Shown: piece after piece, positions 17,406-26,115 of the stretch
Position numbering within the stretch: the first letter of the stretch is position 1
How the letters are laid out: each line of letters starts with the position of its first letter
Source of the DNA: Thalassobaculum sp965228445
Lineage (GTDB): Bacteria > Pseudomonadota > Alphaproteobacteria > Thalassobaculales > Thalassobaculaceae
Length of the DNA: 64,000 bases
Reading direction: 5' to 3'
Assembly: GCA_965228445.1 (NCBI GenBank)
Contig: OZ245813.1
Span: 1,054,001 to 1,118,000 of the forward strand
Notes under the pieces: generated by a model
The model's database searches: none
Seen by the model: the letters and a program-made list of their open reading frames with translations, nothing else
Told to the model about the DNA's origin: nothing
Position numbers and translations under genes: made by a program

Positions 17406-17419
17406 TTTGGTTACCCAAA
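17406..17419. promoter_or_regulatory. inverted repeat upstream of LysR gene
   Basis: TTTGG-TTAC-CCAAA, 5-bp perfect arms, ending 3 bp before the LysR ATG in the 69-bp spacer shared with the divergent DMT transporter. The position suits autorepression and co-regulation, which is an inference. Confidence 0.45.
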
Positions 17420-17422
17420 GTT

Positions 17423-18328
17423 ATGCATTTTATCGCCCGCCACCTGCCGCCGCTCTCCGCCCTGCGCTGCTTCGAGGCTGCCGCGCGCCACGAGAGCTTC
17501 ACCCTGGCCGCCGACGAGCTCGGTCTGACCCAGGCGGCGATCAGCAAGCAGGTTCGCCAGCTTGAACAGGATCTCGGGACCGCCCTGTTCGAGCGGCGCA
17601 ACCGCGCGGTCTTCCTGACCGAGGACGGACGGCGTCTCGGCCGCACGGTCAGCGCCGCCCTGGGCGACATCGCCGCCGAGGCGACCCGCATCCGCGGCCG
17701 GCCCGAAGCCGGGGAAGCGGTGCTGCTCTGCCAGCTCTGCGAGGCGTTCTACTGGCTGATGCCCCGGCTCTCGAGATTCCACGAGCGGCATCCGGAGATC
17801 GCCGTGCGGGTGATCTCTACCCTGCAGCCGGTGACCGAGGCGACCCAGCCCTATGACGTTGCGCTGCAGACCGCGTCCCGCCCGTTCGGATCGGCCGCCC
17901 TCGCCTTCACCGCCAGCGACGAGATCTTTCCGGTCTGCGCGCCCGCCCTCGTCGCCGGACACGCCCTGCCCCTGGCGCCGGAGGAGATGGCCGGCTTCCC
18001 GCTGCTCGCCCACAGCGTGGTGCCGCAGGCCTGGATGGAGTGGGACGACTGGTTCGCGGCCGTGGGCAGCGATCGGCGGGCCGGCTCCCGGCTGCGCAGC
18101 TTCGACAGTTTCCCGCTGGTGCTCCAGGCGGCCGTCGCCGGCCAGGGCATGGCGCTCGGCTGGCGTCGGACGGTGGAGGGCATGCTGAGCGAGGGCAAGC
18201 TGGTCCGCCCGTGCCGCGAGAGCGTGCAACGCCCGGCGGAGATCGCCGTCTACACCGGTCCCGGAAACGCGAAACGCCCGGAAACCCGGGCGCTACTGGA
18301 GTGGCTGGCGGAGGAGCTGCGGGACTGA
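17423..18328 (+). CDS. LysR-family regulator, GcvA-like
   Basis: 301 residues. The HTH PPLSALRCFEAAARHESFTLAADELGLTQAAISKQVRQLE (about 9-47) is the GcvA/AmpR-type pattern, followed by LFERRNRAVFLTEDGRRL. The effector domain starts near 92. The ATG at 17423 has no Shine-Dalgarno and lies 3 bp after an inverted repeat, so a leaderless or autoregulated transcript is possible. The likely target is the divergent DMT transporter. Confidence 0.9.
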   Translation: MHFIARHLPPLSALRCFEAAARHESFTLAADELGLTQAAISKQVRQLEQDLGTALFERRNRAVFLTEDGRRLGRTVSAALGDIAAEATRIRGRPEAGEAVLLCQLCEAFYWLMPRLSRFHERHPEIAVRVISTLQPVTEATQPYDVALQTASRPFGSAALAFTASDEIFPVCAPALVAGHALPLAPEEMAGFPLLAHSVVPQAWMEWDDWFAAVGSDRRAGSRLRSFDSFPLVLQAAVAGQGMALGWRRTVEGMLSEGKLVRPCRESVQRPAEIAVYTGPGNAKRPETRALLEWLAEELRD

Positions 18329-18353
18329 TCCGGCGCCCCTCCGCAGTGTTCCG

Positions 18354-19799
18354 TTACTCGGCAGCCGCCGACGGGCGCGGCTGCAGCGGCGGGGTGACCT
18401 CCGCCGGGATCGGGCAGGTATAGGGCTGTTTGGCGAGCCGGGCCTGGTGATCCTTCTTGGCCCGGGCCAGCAGCACCTCGTCGGTGAACAGCTTGCGGGC
18501 GAGCGCGCCCATGGCCGCCCCGGCATAGGTCATGCCCTTGTGCGCGGCCGGCGCCTTGCCCTGGGCGGTGATCTGCCAGGAATGGCCCGGCGTGCCGATG
18601 GCGTGGGTCGCGACCCGGGCCTGCACGGTCGGCACCGCCCAGGAGACGTCGGCGACGTCGGTGGAGCCCATCATGCCGTCGCCCTTCAACTCGCGCGGGA
18701 CGACATAGTCGCAGAGCGGCTCGTTCTCGCGCGGCTCGACGCCGAACCGGCGGTAGCTCGCCAGGATGTCGCCCTCGCTCAGGGTCGCCTGGATATCGGC
18801 CGCGTATTTGCGGTCGGCATCGTCGAAGGCGACCCCGCCCAGGCCGTCCATGACGTCCTGCAGCGCCTCCTCAAGCGGCGTGTTGCCGAGCAGGTTGGAG
18901 ACGGCGGAGATCACCTGCGGCTGCACCGAGGTTTCGGTCATCAGCGCGGCACCCTCGGCCACCTTCTTCACCCGTTCGATCAGCGCCATCATCCCCGGCA
19001 GGTCGGTGGCGCGCACGGTGTAGCGGATCTTGGCGCGGCCCTGGACCACGTTCGGCGCGGTGCCGCCGGCATCCAGATAGGCGTAGTGGATGCGGGCCGA
19101 GCTCGGCATATGCTCGCGCATGTACTGCACGCCGACATTCATCAGCTCCACCGCGTCGAGCGCGCTGCGGCCCAGATGCGGGGCGGCGGCGGCATGGCTG
19201 GAGCGGCCGGTGAAGGTGAAGTCGATGCGGGTATTCGCCAGGCTCTGGGCGTCGTCCACCTTGGTGTGGGTCGCCGGGTGCCAGGTGATGGCGGCATCGA
19301 CGTCGTCGAAGGCGCCGTCGCGCACCATGAAGGCCTTGGCGGCCCCGCCCTCCTCGGCCGGACAGCCGTAGTAGCGCACACGGCCCGGCGTGCCGGTCTG
19401 CGCCAGCCAGTCCTTCAGCGCGCAGGCGGCCAGCAGCGCGGCGGAGCCGAGCAGGTTGTGGCCGCAGCCATGGCCGGCGCCGCCGACGGCCAGCGGCTTC
19501 GGCTCGGCGATGTTGGCGACCTGGCTGAGGCCCGGCAGCGCGTCGTACTCACCCAGGATGGCGATCACCGGGCCGCCCTCGCCCGCCTCGCCCATCACCG
19601 CGGTCGGGATGCCCGCGACTTCCTCGGTGACGGCGAAACCCTTGGCCTTCAGCACGGCGGTGTGCTGGGCGCAGGACTCGTACTCGGCATAGAGGGTCTC
19701 GGGCGTGCCCCAGACGGTGTCGGACAGCGCGATCAGGTCCGGCGTGTGGGTGTCGATATGGGTGAGGATCGGCTCGACATTCTTCATTACGGCATCCAT
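18354..19799 (-). CDS. M20D amidohydrolase, AbgB-like
   Basis: 481 residues, the length of p-aminobenzoyl-glutamate hydrolase subunit B. Metal-binding features are GHGCGHNLLGS near 112-122, CPAEEGGAAKAF near 145-157, ITWHPATHT near 172-180, and a C-terminal His in ATHAIGTPGHS. The dimerisation domain begins FTGRSSHAAAAPHLGRSALDAVELM near 195. AbgB with AbgA cleaves p-aminobenzoyl-glutamate; no abgA or abgT lies here, so it may be a homomeric amidohydrolase for another N-acyl amino acid. ATG 19799 (MDAVMKN) was chosen; ATG 19787 is equally possible, neither having a clear ribosome site. Confidence 0.86.
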   Translation of the reverse strand: MDAVMKNVEPILTHIDTHTPDLIALSDTVWGTPETLYAEYESCAQHTAVLKAKGFAVTEEVAGIPTAVMGEAGEGGPVIAILGEYDALPGLSQVANIAEPKPLAVGGAGHGCGHNLLGSAALLAACALKDWLAQTGTPGRVRYYGCPAEEGGAAKAFMVRDGAFDDVDAAITWHPATHTKVDDAQSLANTRIDFTFTGRSSHAAAAPHLGRSALDAVELMNVGVQYMREHMPSSARIHYAYLDAGGTAPNVVQGRAKIRYTVRATDLPGMMALIERVKKVAEGAALMTETSVQPQVISAVSNLLGNTPLEEALQDVMDGLGGVAFDDADRKYAADIQATLSEGDILASYRRFGVEPRENEPLCDYVVPRELKGDGMMGSTDVADVSWAVPTVQARVATHAIGTPGHSWQITAQGKAPAAHKGMTYAGAAMGALARKLFTDEVLLARAKKDHQARLAKQPYTCPIPAEVTPPLQPRPSAAAE

Positions 19800-19932
19800 C
19801 AGGTTGGGGCCGGCGCAGGGGGCATGGGCCGGGACGAAGGAAGGGAGCCGCAAGCCTACGGCAGCCGCACCGCCGCCCGGAAGACGGAGAAATCGACAGG
19901 GACCGTCCCGCCGCCGGCATCGATTCCGGCGG

Positions 19933-20634
19933 TCAGGCCTCCAGCCAGTCGCGCAGCGCCTCGCCGCACAGCTCCGGCCTTTCCAGGGCCGGCAGGTGGC
20001 CGCAGGTCTCCACGATGCGCAGGTCGGCATGGGGGATCGCGGCCGCCATCTCCTCGCTGAGCGCGACCGGGGTGAGCTGGTCGTCGCGGCCGCACATCAC
20101 CAGGGTCGGCACCGTCACGCCGGCGAGAAGGTCGCGGCTGTCGTCCCGGCTGAGAATCGCCTTCTGCTGACGGATGAAGCCGTCCTTGCCGATGCGGGCG
20201 GCCATGTCGAAGATCGGCCGGGTCACCGTCTCGTCCTCCAGCCGGCTCTGGTGCACCAGCATCGGCAGCAGCCGCGGCGTCACCCCCTTGAAGCGGCCCT
20301 TGTCGGCCAGCTCGATCAGCCCGGTGCGCCGGCGGCGCTGGTCGTCGGAATCCTGACGCGCGGAGGTGTCGAGCAGGGCCAGCCGCTCGATCCGCTGCGG
20401 CGCCTGGCGCAGGATCTCCAGAGCCACATAGCCGCCCATGGACAGGCCGGCCACCGCCAGCTCGCCCTCAGTCTCGGCCAGCACCTGGGCGGCGATGTCG
20501 CGGATATCCTCGTGGGCGGTGGTGTCCGGGATCACGATCCGGTCGACCAGGTCGTCCAGCACCGGCACCTGTTTGGCCCAGAGTTCGGCGTCGTTCAGCA
20601 GACCGGGGATCAGGACGAGGGTTTCAGCGGGCAC
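19933..20634 (-). CDS. alpha/beta hydrolase
   Basis: 233 residues with the oxyanion region LVLIPGLLNDAELW, nucleophile elbow GLSMGGYVAL (Ser near 79), acid in MCGRDDQLTP near 186, and His in ETCGHLPALERP near 211. The start is GTG 20634 behind TGGAG; a longer frame to an ATG at 20763 would cross the start of the divergent enolase-superfamily gene. Substrate unknown; small hydrolases of this kind cleave esters or C-C bonds. It shares direction with the AbgB-like gene but is separated by 133 bp. Confidence 0.82.
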   Translation of the reverse strand: MPAETLVLIPGLLNDAELWAKQVPVLDDLVDRIVIPDTTAHEDIRDIAAQVLAETEGELAVAGLSMGGYVALEILRQAPQRIERLALLDTSARQDSDDQRRRRTGLIELADKGRFKGVTPRLLPMLVHQSRLEDETVTRPIFDMAARIGKDGFIRQQKAILSRDDSRDLLAGVTVPTLVMCGRDDQLTPVALSEEMAAAIPHADLRIVETCGHLPALERPELCGEALRDWLEA

Positions 20635-20755
20635 GGGCGCTCCAGGGCAGATGGCACCGGCGTGGGGTTGCCGGTTGGCGGGTCGCGGGCGGATGATCGG
20701 GCCATAAAGGCGTGAACAAACGCTTACAGACAATGACCCCGGGGGGAAACCGACA

Positions 20756-21841
20756 ATGGCCATCGACCGTCTCCGATCCGATCACTACCGCATCCCGCTG
20801 CCGGTTGTGCTGTCGGATTCCACCCATAAGGAGATCACCCATTTCGAGCTGATCACCACCCGGATCGGCACGACCGACGGGACCGAGGGGCTGGGCTACA
20901 CCTATACGGTGGGCTATGGCGGCGGCTCGGTGCAGTCCCTGCTCACCCGCGACCTGCCCGACCTGCTGCTCGGCGCCGACGAGACCCGGCTGGAGGCGCT
21001 GTGGAAGGAGATGTGGTGGCGGCTGCACTGGGTCGGACGCGGCGGCTCGACCGCCTTCGCCATGGCGGCGGTGGACGTGGCCCTGTGGGACATCATGGGC
21101 AAGCGCGCCGGCCTGCCCCTGTGGCGGCTGCTCGGCGGGGCGGATCCGACCGTGCCGGTCTATGCCGGCGGCATCGACCTGTTCTTCACCCTGGATGCCC
21201 TGCTGGAACAGACCGCCGGCAATCTCGACGCCGGCTTCGAGGCGATCAAGATGAAGGTCGGCCGCAAGAAGCTCAGCGAGGATGTGGAACGGGTCGCGGC
21301 CATGCGGGAGTATCTGGGCGACGGCTTCGCGCTGATGGTCGACGCCAACATGGGATGGGACCGGCCGCGGGCGATCGCCGCCGCCCGCGCGCTCGCCCCC
21401 TACGACCTGGTGTGGCTGGAAGAGCCGCTGGAGCCGGAGGACGTCGCCGGATATGCCGAGGTCGCCAAGCTTGGCACGCCGGTCGCGGCCGGAGAGAACT
21501 TCCACAACCTGGCTGAGTTCGAGCAGCTGATCGGCGTCGGCGGGGTGCATTACGTGGAGCCGGACCTGGCCTGCATGGGCGGCATCACCGCCTGGATGAA
21601 GGCCGCCCGGATGGCCGAGGCGGCGCACCTGCCGGTCACCTCCCACGGGGTGCACGACCTGCACGTTCACCTGATGGCGGCCGTGCCGAATGCCTCCTAT
21701 CTGGAGCGACACGGCTTCGAGCTGGAGCGGTTCATCGAGAACCCGCTCGTCATCGAGAACGGCCGCGCCGTCGCCCCGGAACGCCCGGGGCACGGCGTGA
21801 CCTTCAATTTCGACGCCCTGGAGGAGTATCGCGTCGGGTAA
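20756..21841 (+). CDS. mandelate racemase / muconate lactonizing enzyme family protein
   Basis: Enolase-superfamily enzyme of 361 residues. The capping domain (1-130) is followed by a TIM barrel with the KxK motif in AIKMKVGRKK near 164-173. Metal ligands are in LMVDANMGW (Asp near 196), WLEEPLEPED (Glu near 222) and AAGENFH (Glu near 247). The His of the opposite side is in TSHGVHDLH near 297. The KxK plus late His arrangement fits acid-sugar dehydratases and racemases such as L-talarate/galactarate dehydratase. The exact sugar acid is not determinable. ATG 20756 has GGGGGGAA just upstream. Confidence 0.87.
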   Translation: MAIDRLRSDHYRIPLPVVLSDSTHKEITHFELITTRIGTTDGTEGLGYTYTVGYGGGSVQSLLTRDLPDLLLGADETRLEALWKEMWWRLHWVGRGGSTAFAMAAVDVALWDIMGKRAGLPLWRLLGGADPTVPVYAGGIDLFFTLDALLEQTAGNLDAGFEAIKMKVGRKKLSEDVERVAAMREYLGDGFALMVDANMGWDRPRAIAAARALAPYDLVWLEEPLEPEDVAGYAEVAKLGTPVAAGENFHNLAEFEQLIGVGGVHYVEPDLACMGGITAWMKAARMAEAAHLPVTSHGVHDLHVHLMAAVPNASYLERHGFELERFIENPLVIENGRAVAPERPGHGVTFNFDALEEYRVG

Positions 21842-22276
21842 TCACCAGAGCGCCTTCTCTTCCTGGGTGGAGACATGGGCGGCGACGACCTTCCAGCCGA
21901 CGTCGGGGAACTTCACGAAGCTCTGGCTCTGCCGGCCGGTGCGGCCGTTCGGCATGCGGAATTCCAGGTTGGTGGTCGCGAAGTCGGTGCCGATGGTGGT
22001 GATCACCAGCTTCAGCCGCTCCTGCTTGATGTTGATCCCCGACGGACGACGAACACGGTGGGCGTGGATCTCGTCGAAACCGTAGCCGTTCTCGTGCATG
22101 GCGTAGCGGATGGTGTGCGGCGAGTTCCAGAACGTGTTGTCCAGAACGTCCACGTCCTTGGTCGCCAGGGCGGCTTCGTAGCGTTCGAAGATCTCGGTGA
22201 TCTCGGCCACCACCTCGGGGAGGTTCACGCGGCGGTCGGGCTGGCCAGTTCCAGATTGGGGGGCGGTATCGGTCAT
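21842..22276 (-). CDS. AtzH/HpxZ-like protein (SnoaL-like fold)
   Basis: 144 residues, NTF2-like cone fold: EVVAEITEIFERYEAALATKDVDVLDNTFWNSPHTIRYAMHENGYGFDEIHAHR, then FRMPNGRTGRQSQSFVK and GWKVVAAHVS. This pattern fits the DUF3225 family of HpxZ (oxalurate catabolism) and AtzH (cyanurate pathway), which travel with amidase-signature hydrolases. The start ATG (22276) overlaps the stop of the upstream amidase as ATGA, so they form a translationally coupled pair. It ends one base after the convergent enolase-superfamily gene. Confidence 0.85.
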   Translation of the reverse strand: MTDTAPQSGTGQPDRRVNLPEVVAEITEIFERYEAALATKDVDVLDNTFWNSPHTIRYAMHENGYGFDEIHAHRVRRPSGINIKQERLKLVITTIGTDFATTNLEFRMPNGRTGRQSQSFVKFPDVGWKVVAAHVSTQEEKALW

Positions 22277-23445
22277 CGATGGGTCTCCAGGGCTTGGGCA
22301 ACGGCAATCAGGGTGGCGTCGGTCCCGGGGCCGCCGATGATCGACAGGCCGACCGGCAGGCCGTCCACGCTTGCTCCCGGGATAGACACCTGCGGCCGCC
22401 CCGCCAAGCCGCCATGGGCGCACAGGCAGGTGATCTGCTCGCGCAGCGGCGTCTGCTGCGAGATCGACAGCCCCGTGGGCGGCGCCGGGAACGGGGTGGT
22501 GGGCAGGCACAGGATGATGCCGGCCGGCAGCAGCGATTTCAGCCGCCCCCGCGCCTCGCGGCGCATCTGGTTGGCCCAGCCGAGCTCGCTCTCGCTCACC
22601 GACGCGCCCTGAACCAGCGCACGGGCCACGCCGAAGGCCATGCGCGGGTTGGTGTCGAGCCAGTCCTTGAAGGTCTCATAGGCCTCGCGCGGCTGGATCG
22701 TGCGCTGCGCCCGCGCCCAGACCGACAGGCCCTGGGGCGCCAGCAGAACGTCCTCGCGGCTGCCGATCAGGTCGGCGAGGCGACCCACCAGAGGCGCCAG
22801 CGCCTCGGCGACCGCCTCCTCTGCGAAGGCGAAGGTATCGGTGGTGACCAGCAGTTTCGTCGGCAGGTCGCTCGGGATCGCTTCGTCCAGCAGATGGGAG
22901 GAAACCCGGGCAAAGGTGGCGGCGTCGCGGGCGAACCAGCCGGTGGTGTCGGAGGTCGGCGCCTGGGGCATCATCCCGTCGACCGGCAGCCGGCCATGGG
23001 TCGGGCGGATTCCGTACAGGCCGCAGAAGCTGGACGGGACGCGGACCGAACCGCCGGTATCGGTGCCGAGCGCGGTATCGCAGAGCCCGGCGGCCACGGC
23101 GGCGGCGGAGCCGGAGGACGAGCCCCCCGGCACCCGGCCCGGCGCGTTCACGTTGACCGGCGTGCCGTCGAAGGCACTCTCTCCCAGGATGCCGAGCGAG
23201 ACCTCGTCGGTGATGGTCTTGCCCACCAGGGTGGCACCGCCGTCCAGCAGCTTCTGCACCGCCCAGGCGTTGCGGGTCGGGACGGCGCGGCCGGTGGGCC
23301 AGTCGTGGTTGCCGCCGCCGGTCGGATGGCCGGCAACGTCGAACAGATCCTTGGCGGCGAAGGTCAGCCCCTTGAGCGGCCCGTCATCCGTACCCTGAAC
23401 GCGGATATCCGTGCCGGGCACGAACGCACCGATCCCCTCTGTCAT
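22273..23445 (-). CDS. amidase-signature hydrolase
   Basis: 390 residues, Ser-cisSer-Lys amidase. The catalytic Lys32 is in LTFAAKDLFDV, the cis-Ser in PGGSSSGSAAAVAAGL near 107, and the nucleophile Ser in TDTGGSVRVPSSFCG near 131. It is shorter than GatA or AtzE (about 460), having a compact C-terminal part. The coupled AtzH/HpxZ-like gene suggests a ureide, biuret or oxalurate-type amide as substrate, or an indole-acetamide-type amide; neither is proven. The GGAGGGGGAG just before ATG 23445 is a strong ribosome site. Confidence 0.9.
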   Translation of the reverse strand: MTEGIGAFVPGTDIRVQGTDDGPLKGLTFAAKDLFDVAGHPTGGGNHDWPTGRAVPTRNAWAVQKLLDGGATLVGKTITDEVSLGILGESAFDGTPVNVNAPGRVPGGSSSGSAAAVAAGLCDTALGTDTGGSVRVPSSFCGLYGIRPTHGRLPVDGMMPQAPTSDTTGWFARDAATFARVSSHLLDEAIPSDLPTKLLVTTDTFAFAEEAVAEALAPLVGRLADLIGSREDVLLAPQGLSVWARAQRTIQPREAYETFKDWLDTNPRMAFGVARALVQGASVSESELGWANQMRREARGRLKSLLPAGIILCLPTTPFPAPPTGLSISQQTPLREQITCLCAHGGLAGRPQVSIPGASVDGLPVGLSIIGGPGTDATLIAVAQALETHR

Positions 23446-23591
23446 GCCACTCCCCCTCCCTCTTGGAACACGCGCAAGCGTACCGGATCAGGGACTCAGG
23501 CGGGACTGTAAAAATGCACTCCAACCAATTGAGGAGACGGGTATTTTAATCCCTCAATTCAACGCAAACTATCGTCATCTCGGACAGCCCC

Positions 23592-23679
23592 GTCCCGGAT
23601 TTATTCCGGGACCGTGTGGTCGGTGTTTGAGCATGGTCCCGGACGACGCCGGATCAGGTCCGGCGTCGTCCGGGATGAC
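23592..23679. repeat. palindromic repeat cluster, family B
   Basis: Between the amidase promoter and the GST gene. 23592-23612 is the palindrome GTCCCGGA-N5-TCCGGGAC. 23638-23674 is a 16-bp perfect stem (CCCGGACGACGCCGGA) with the 5-nt loop TCAGG. The core CCGGATCAGGTCCGG recurs at about 34047-34063 and in the repeat at 60250-60275. It is BIME-like and could also act as a transcription stop for GST. Confidence 0.75.
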
Positions 23680-23721
23680 GGGTGGGGAGGCCCGGTGCCG
23701 GACCTCCCCTGCCGGTGGGTT

Positions 23722-24399
23722 CTACCGGTGGGTGCCCGGGAACATCGAGCGGAAGCTCTCGTCGTCCATCTCGGTCTTGAAGGCGTGGCGTTCCTTGATC
23801 GCCTCGGCCCGCTTGGCCGGCTCGGTCGCGCTGATCCGGGCGACCAGGTCGAGCACGTTCGGATACTTCGCCGCCGCTTCCTCGCCGAGGACGAACTTGG
23901 CCATACGGCCCCAGCCCCACAGCGCCATGTCGACGATGCTGTAGGTGTCGCCGACCATCCAGGTCTTGCCCTCGAGATGGTCGTTCAGGATGCCGTAATG
24001 GCGATTCGCCTCGAAGTCGTAGCGCTTGATGGCGTACTCGATCTTCTCCGGCGCATGGTTGCCGAAATGCACCTTCTGACCCGAATACGGGCCGAGGCCG
24101 GTGGCGACGAACATCAGCCAGGAGATCAGCTCGCCCCGGTTCTTGTCGCCCGCCGGCGGCAGGAACTTGCCGGTCTTCTCGGCCAGGTAGAGCAGGATGC
24201 CGTTGCTGTCGAAGACGGTGACGTCGCCGTCGACGATGACCGGGACCTTGGCGTTCGGGTTCAGCGCCTTGAACTCCGGCAGGTGCTGCTGGCCCTTGCG
24301 GGTATCCACCGGGATCGCCTCGTACTCGAGACCGGATTCCTCCAGGAACAGCGCCACCTTCATCGGGTTCGGGGCCAGGCTGTAATAGAACTTGAGCAT
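23722..24399 (-). CDS. glutathione S-transferase family protein
   Basis: 225 residues. The thioredoxin-like N-domain is MLKFYYSLAPNPMKVALFLEESGLEYE, with the glutathione contacts NAKVPVIVDGDVTVFDSNGILLYLAEK (cis-Pro and DS near 52-68). The all-alpha C-domain contains HYGILNDHLEGKTWMVGDTYSIVDMALWGW with the N-capping box near 160. It resembles the YghU/Nu-class-like bacterial GSTs. The start is ATG 24399 behind GGAGG; a frame extension to 24675 lacks family similarity. It is divergent from the NIPSNAP gene. Confidence 0.92.
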   Translation of the reverse strand: MLKFYYSLAPNPMKVALFLEESGLEYEAIPVDTRKGQQHLPEFKALNPNAKVPVIVDGDVTVFDSNGILLYLAEKTGKFLPPAGDKNRGELISWLMFVATGLGPYSGQKVHFGNHAPEKIEYAIKRYDFEANRHYGILNDHLEGKTWMVGDTYSIVDMALWGWGRMAKFVLGEEAAAKYPNVLDLVARISATEPAKRAEAIKERHAFKTEMDDESFRSMFPGTHR

Positions 24400-24652
24400 G
24401 CGTTGCCTCCGCTGGACACGCGGCGCCGCCCCCTCGGCGGCCCGGCGTGCCTGTGAATGACTGGACCGGCGCGGAAACGCCGGCGCGGCGAACACTAGCG
24501 CAACGGACGGCGCCGGCCAGCCGTCAGCGGCGGCTCGAACCCCATGAACCTGCGCAAACACAGGATCGTGATGCTCCGTCAGCCGGCCGCTTGCAGCCGG
24601 CCGCCCTCCTCCGCCACGATCGTCGGCACAACCGAACAGGAGGAACCGGGTC

Positions 24653-24970
24653 ATGGATCTGTACGAGCTGCGCACCTACAAGATCGTCGTCGGCAAGCTG
24701 CAGGAAGTCCTGAAGCTCTACGAGACCGAAGGCTGGCCGGCGCTGGATCCGCACAAGGACAAGCTGGTCGGCTATTTCGTCGGCGATGTCGGCGGGATGA
24801 ACGAGCTCATCCATGTCTGGAAATACACCGACGATGCCGACCGCCGGGCCCATTGGGCGGCGGTCTATGCCAACGAGAGGTTCATGGCCTTCGCCGCCAA
24901 GCTGCGGCCGAACCTGATCAGCCAGGAGAACAAACTGATGACGGGGGCGCCATGGGGCCCGCGACCCTGA
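24653..24970 (+). CDS. NIPSNAP-family protein
   Basis: 105 residues, a single ferredoxin-like dimeric alpha/beta-barrel domain. The hallmarks are MDLYELRTYKIVVGKL at the start and MNELIHVWKYTDDADRRAHWAAVYAN (about 45-70). ATG 24653 is preceded by AGGAGG at 24638-24643. Bacterial NIPSNAP function is unresolved; some associate with degradation enzymes. It is divergent from GST, with a 253-bp spacer. Its last 53 bases overlap the convergent end of the membrane hydrolase gene. Confidence 0.88.
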   Translation: MDLYELRTYKIVVGKLQEVLKLYETEGWPALDPHKDKLVGYFVGDVGGMNELIHVWKYTDDADRRAHWAAVYANERFMAFAAKLRPNLISQENKLMTGAPWGPRP

Positions 24971-26021
24971 TGCCGGCATCGCCGGTGTAGAGATCGTCCT
25001 CCTCGGCCGGGCGCACCATGCGTTCGCCGAGGATGCTGGTCCACAGCCAGTCGATATCCGCGTCGGCCGCGCCACGCACGGAGCTCAGACGCACCGGCGG
25101 GATCTCCGTCAGCCCCTCCCCGGTGCGCTCGGCCACCTCGAACTGGAAGACGTAATTCGGCGTCACCCCCATGCGCAGATCGGAGACCCGGATGCGTCCG
25201 TCCACCTCCCAGACCTTGAAGAACCCCTTGGAGAAGGCGACCAGTTCGGCCGCCTTCGGGAGATCCTCGATACAGGCCAGAAGATCTTCTCCCCGCGGAT
25301 GGGCATAGGCGGTCACCGTCTCCTCGGTGCCGAGCAGCGGGATGTAGAGATTGACGTAGCGGTCGCCGTCGATGGCGATGACCCGCCAGAACAGGGTGTT
25401 GAACGGCATCGGCGTGGCCCAGGTCCGCTCGGCCTCGATGCCGAGATCGGCCAGCACCAGCTCGCCGCGCTTCTCCGCCACCTGCTGGGCGATGGCACTC
25501 CAGCCGAGATAGGCGGTGGAGACGATCAGCGCCACGCTGACCACCCGGGCGATCCGCGGCGTCCAGGACCGCACGCACAGCGCCCAGATGAAGGCCACGA
25601 TCAGCGGTATCGTATAGAGCGGATCGATGATGAACATCGAACCGAGCCCCAACGGCTCGGGCATGACCGGCCAGAAGATCCGCGTTCCGTAGATCGTCAG
25701 CGCGTCGAGCAGCGCGTGGGTCGCCAGACACAGAAAGACCGCGAGATAGGTGGCGCCCCGGTGGTCGCGCAGGCCGCGGAACACCCGAACCAGCGGCTCC
25801 GCGAAGATCGGCGTGACCAGGGCCTGGACGAGCAGGGAGTGGGACGGGCCGCGGTGCTGGACGAAATCGGTCACTGGGTCGCCCAGCGGGATGAACACGT
25901 CCAGGTCCGGCACCGTGCCCAGGACCGCGCCGATGATCGCCGCCTTGCGCGCGCCGGCATGGGGACCGATCACCGCAGTGGCGACGCCGGCGCCGAGCAC
26001 CAATTGAGTAACTGAATCCAC
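24918..26021 (-). CDS. membrane-bound metal-dependent hydrolase, YdjM/YbcI-like
   Basis: 367 residues. The N-terminal DUF457-type domain has several membrane helices and the metal motifs MDSVTQLVLGAG, GTVPDLDV, RGPSHSLLV and THALLDALT (conserved Asp/His near 42, 62, 104-107). The C-terminal half is a soluble domain of about 170 residues (HPRGEDLLACIEDLPKAAEL onwards). E. coli relatives are SOS-regulated inner-membrane proteins of unknown substrate. The start is GTG 26021. The last residues are encoded within the 3' end of the convergent NIPSNAP gene. Confidence 0.86.
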   Translation of the reverse strand: MDSVTQLVLGAGVATAVIGPHAGARKAAIIGAVLGTVPDLDVFIPLGDPVTDFVQHRGPSHSLLVQALVTPIFAEPLVRVFRGLRDHRGATYLAVFLCLATHALLDALTIYGTRIFWPVMPEPLGLGSMFIIDPLYTIPLIVAFIWALCVRSWTPRIARVVSVALIVSTAYLGWSAIAQQVAEKRGELVLADLGIEAERTWATPMPFNTLFWRVIAIDGDRYVNLYIPLLGTEETVTAYAHPRGEDLLACIEDLPKAAELVAFSKGFFKVWEVDGRIRVSDLRMGVTPNYVFQFEVAERTGEGLTEIPPVRLSSVRGAADADIDWLWTSILGERMVRPAEEDDLYTGDAGIRVAGPMAPPSSVCSPG

Positions 26022-26115
26022 GGCCCTGCCCCGGTCGGTTCGATTGCGTCCCGGACGATATGGGCCGTGGCGGGCGGATGGCCAGCACTACCTGACCATC
26101 CGCCGGACGCTGCGG

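Noticed and set aside
20635..20763. Longer start of the alpha/beta hydrolase at 20763
   Set aside because: It would overlap the start of the divergent enolase-superfamily gene and adds residues unlike the family; GTG 20634 has a ribosome site.
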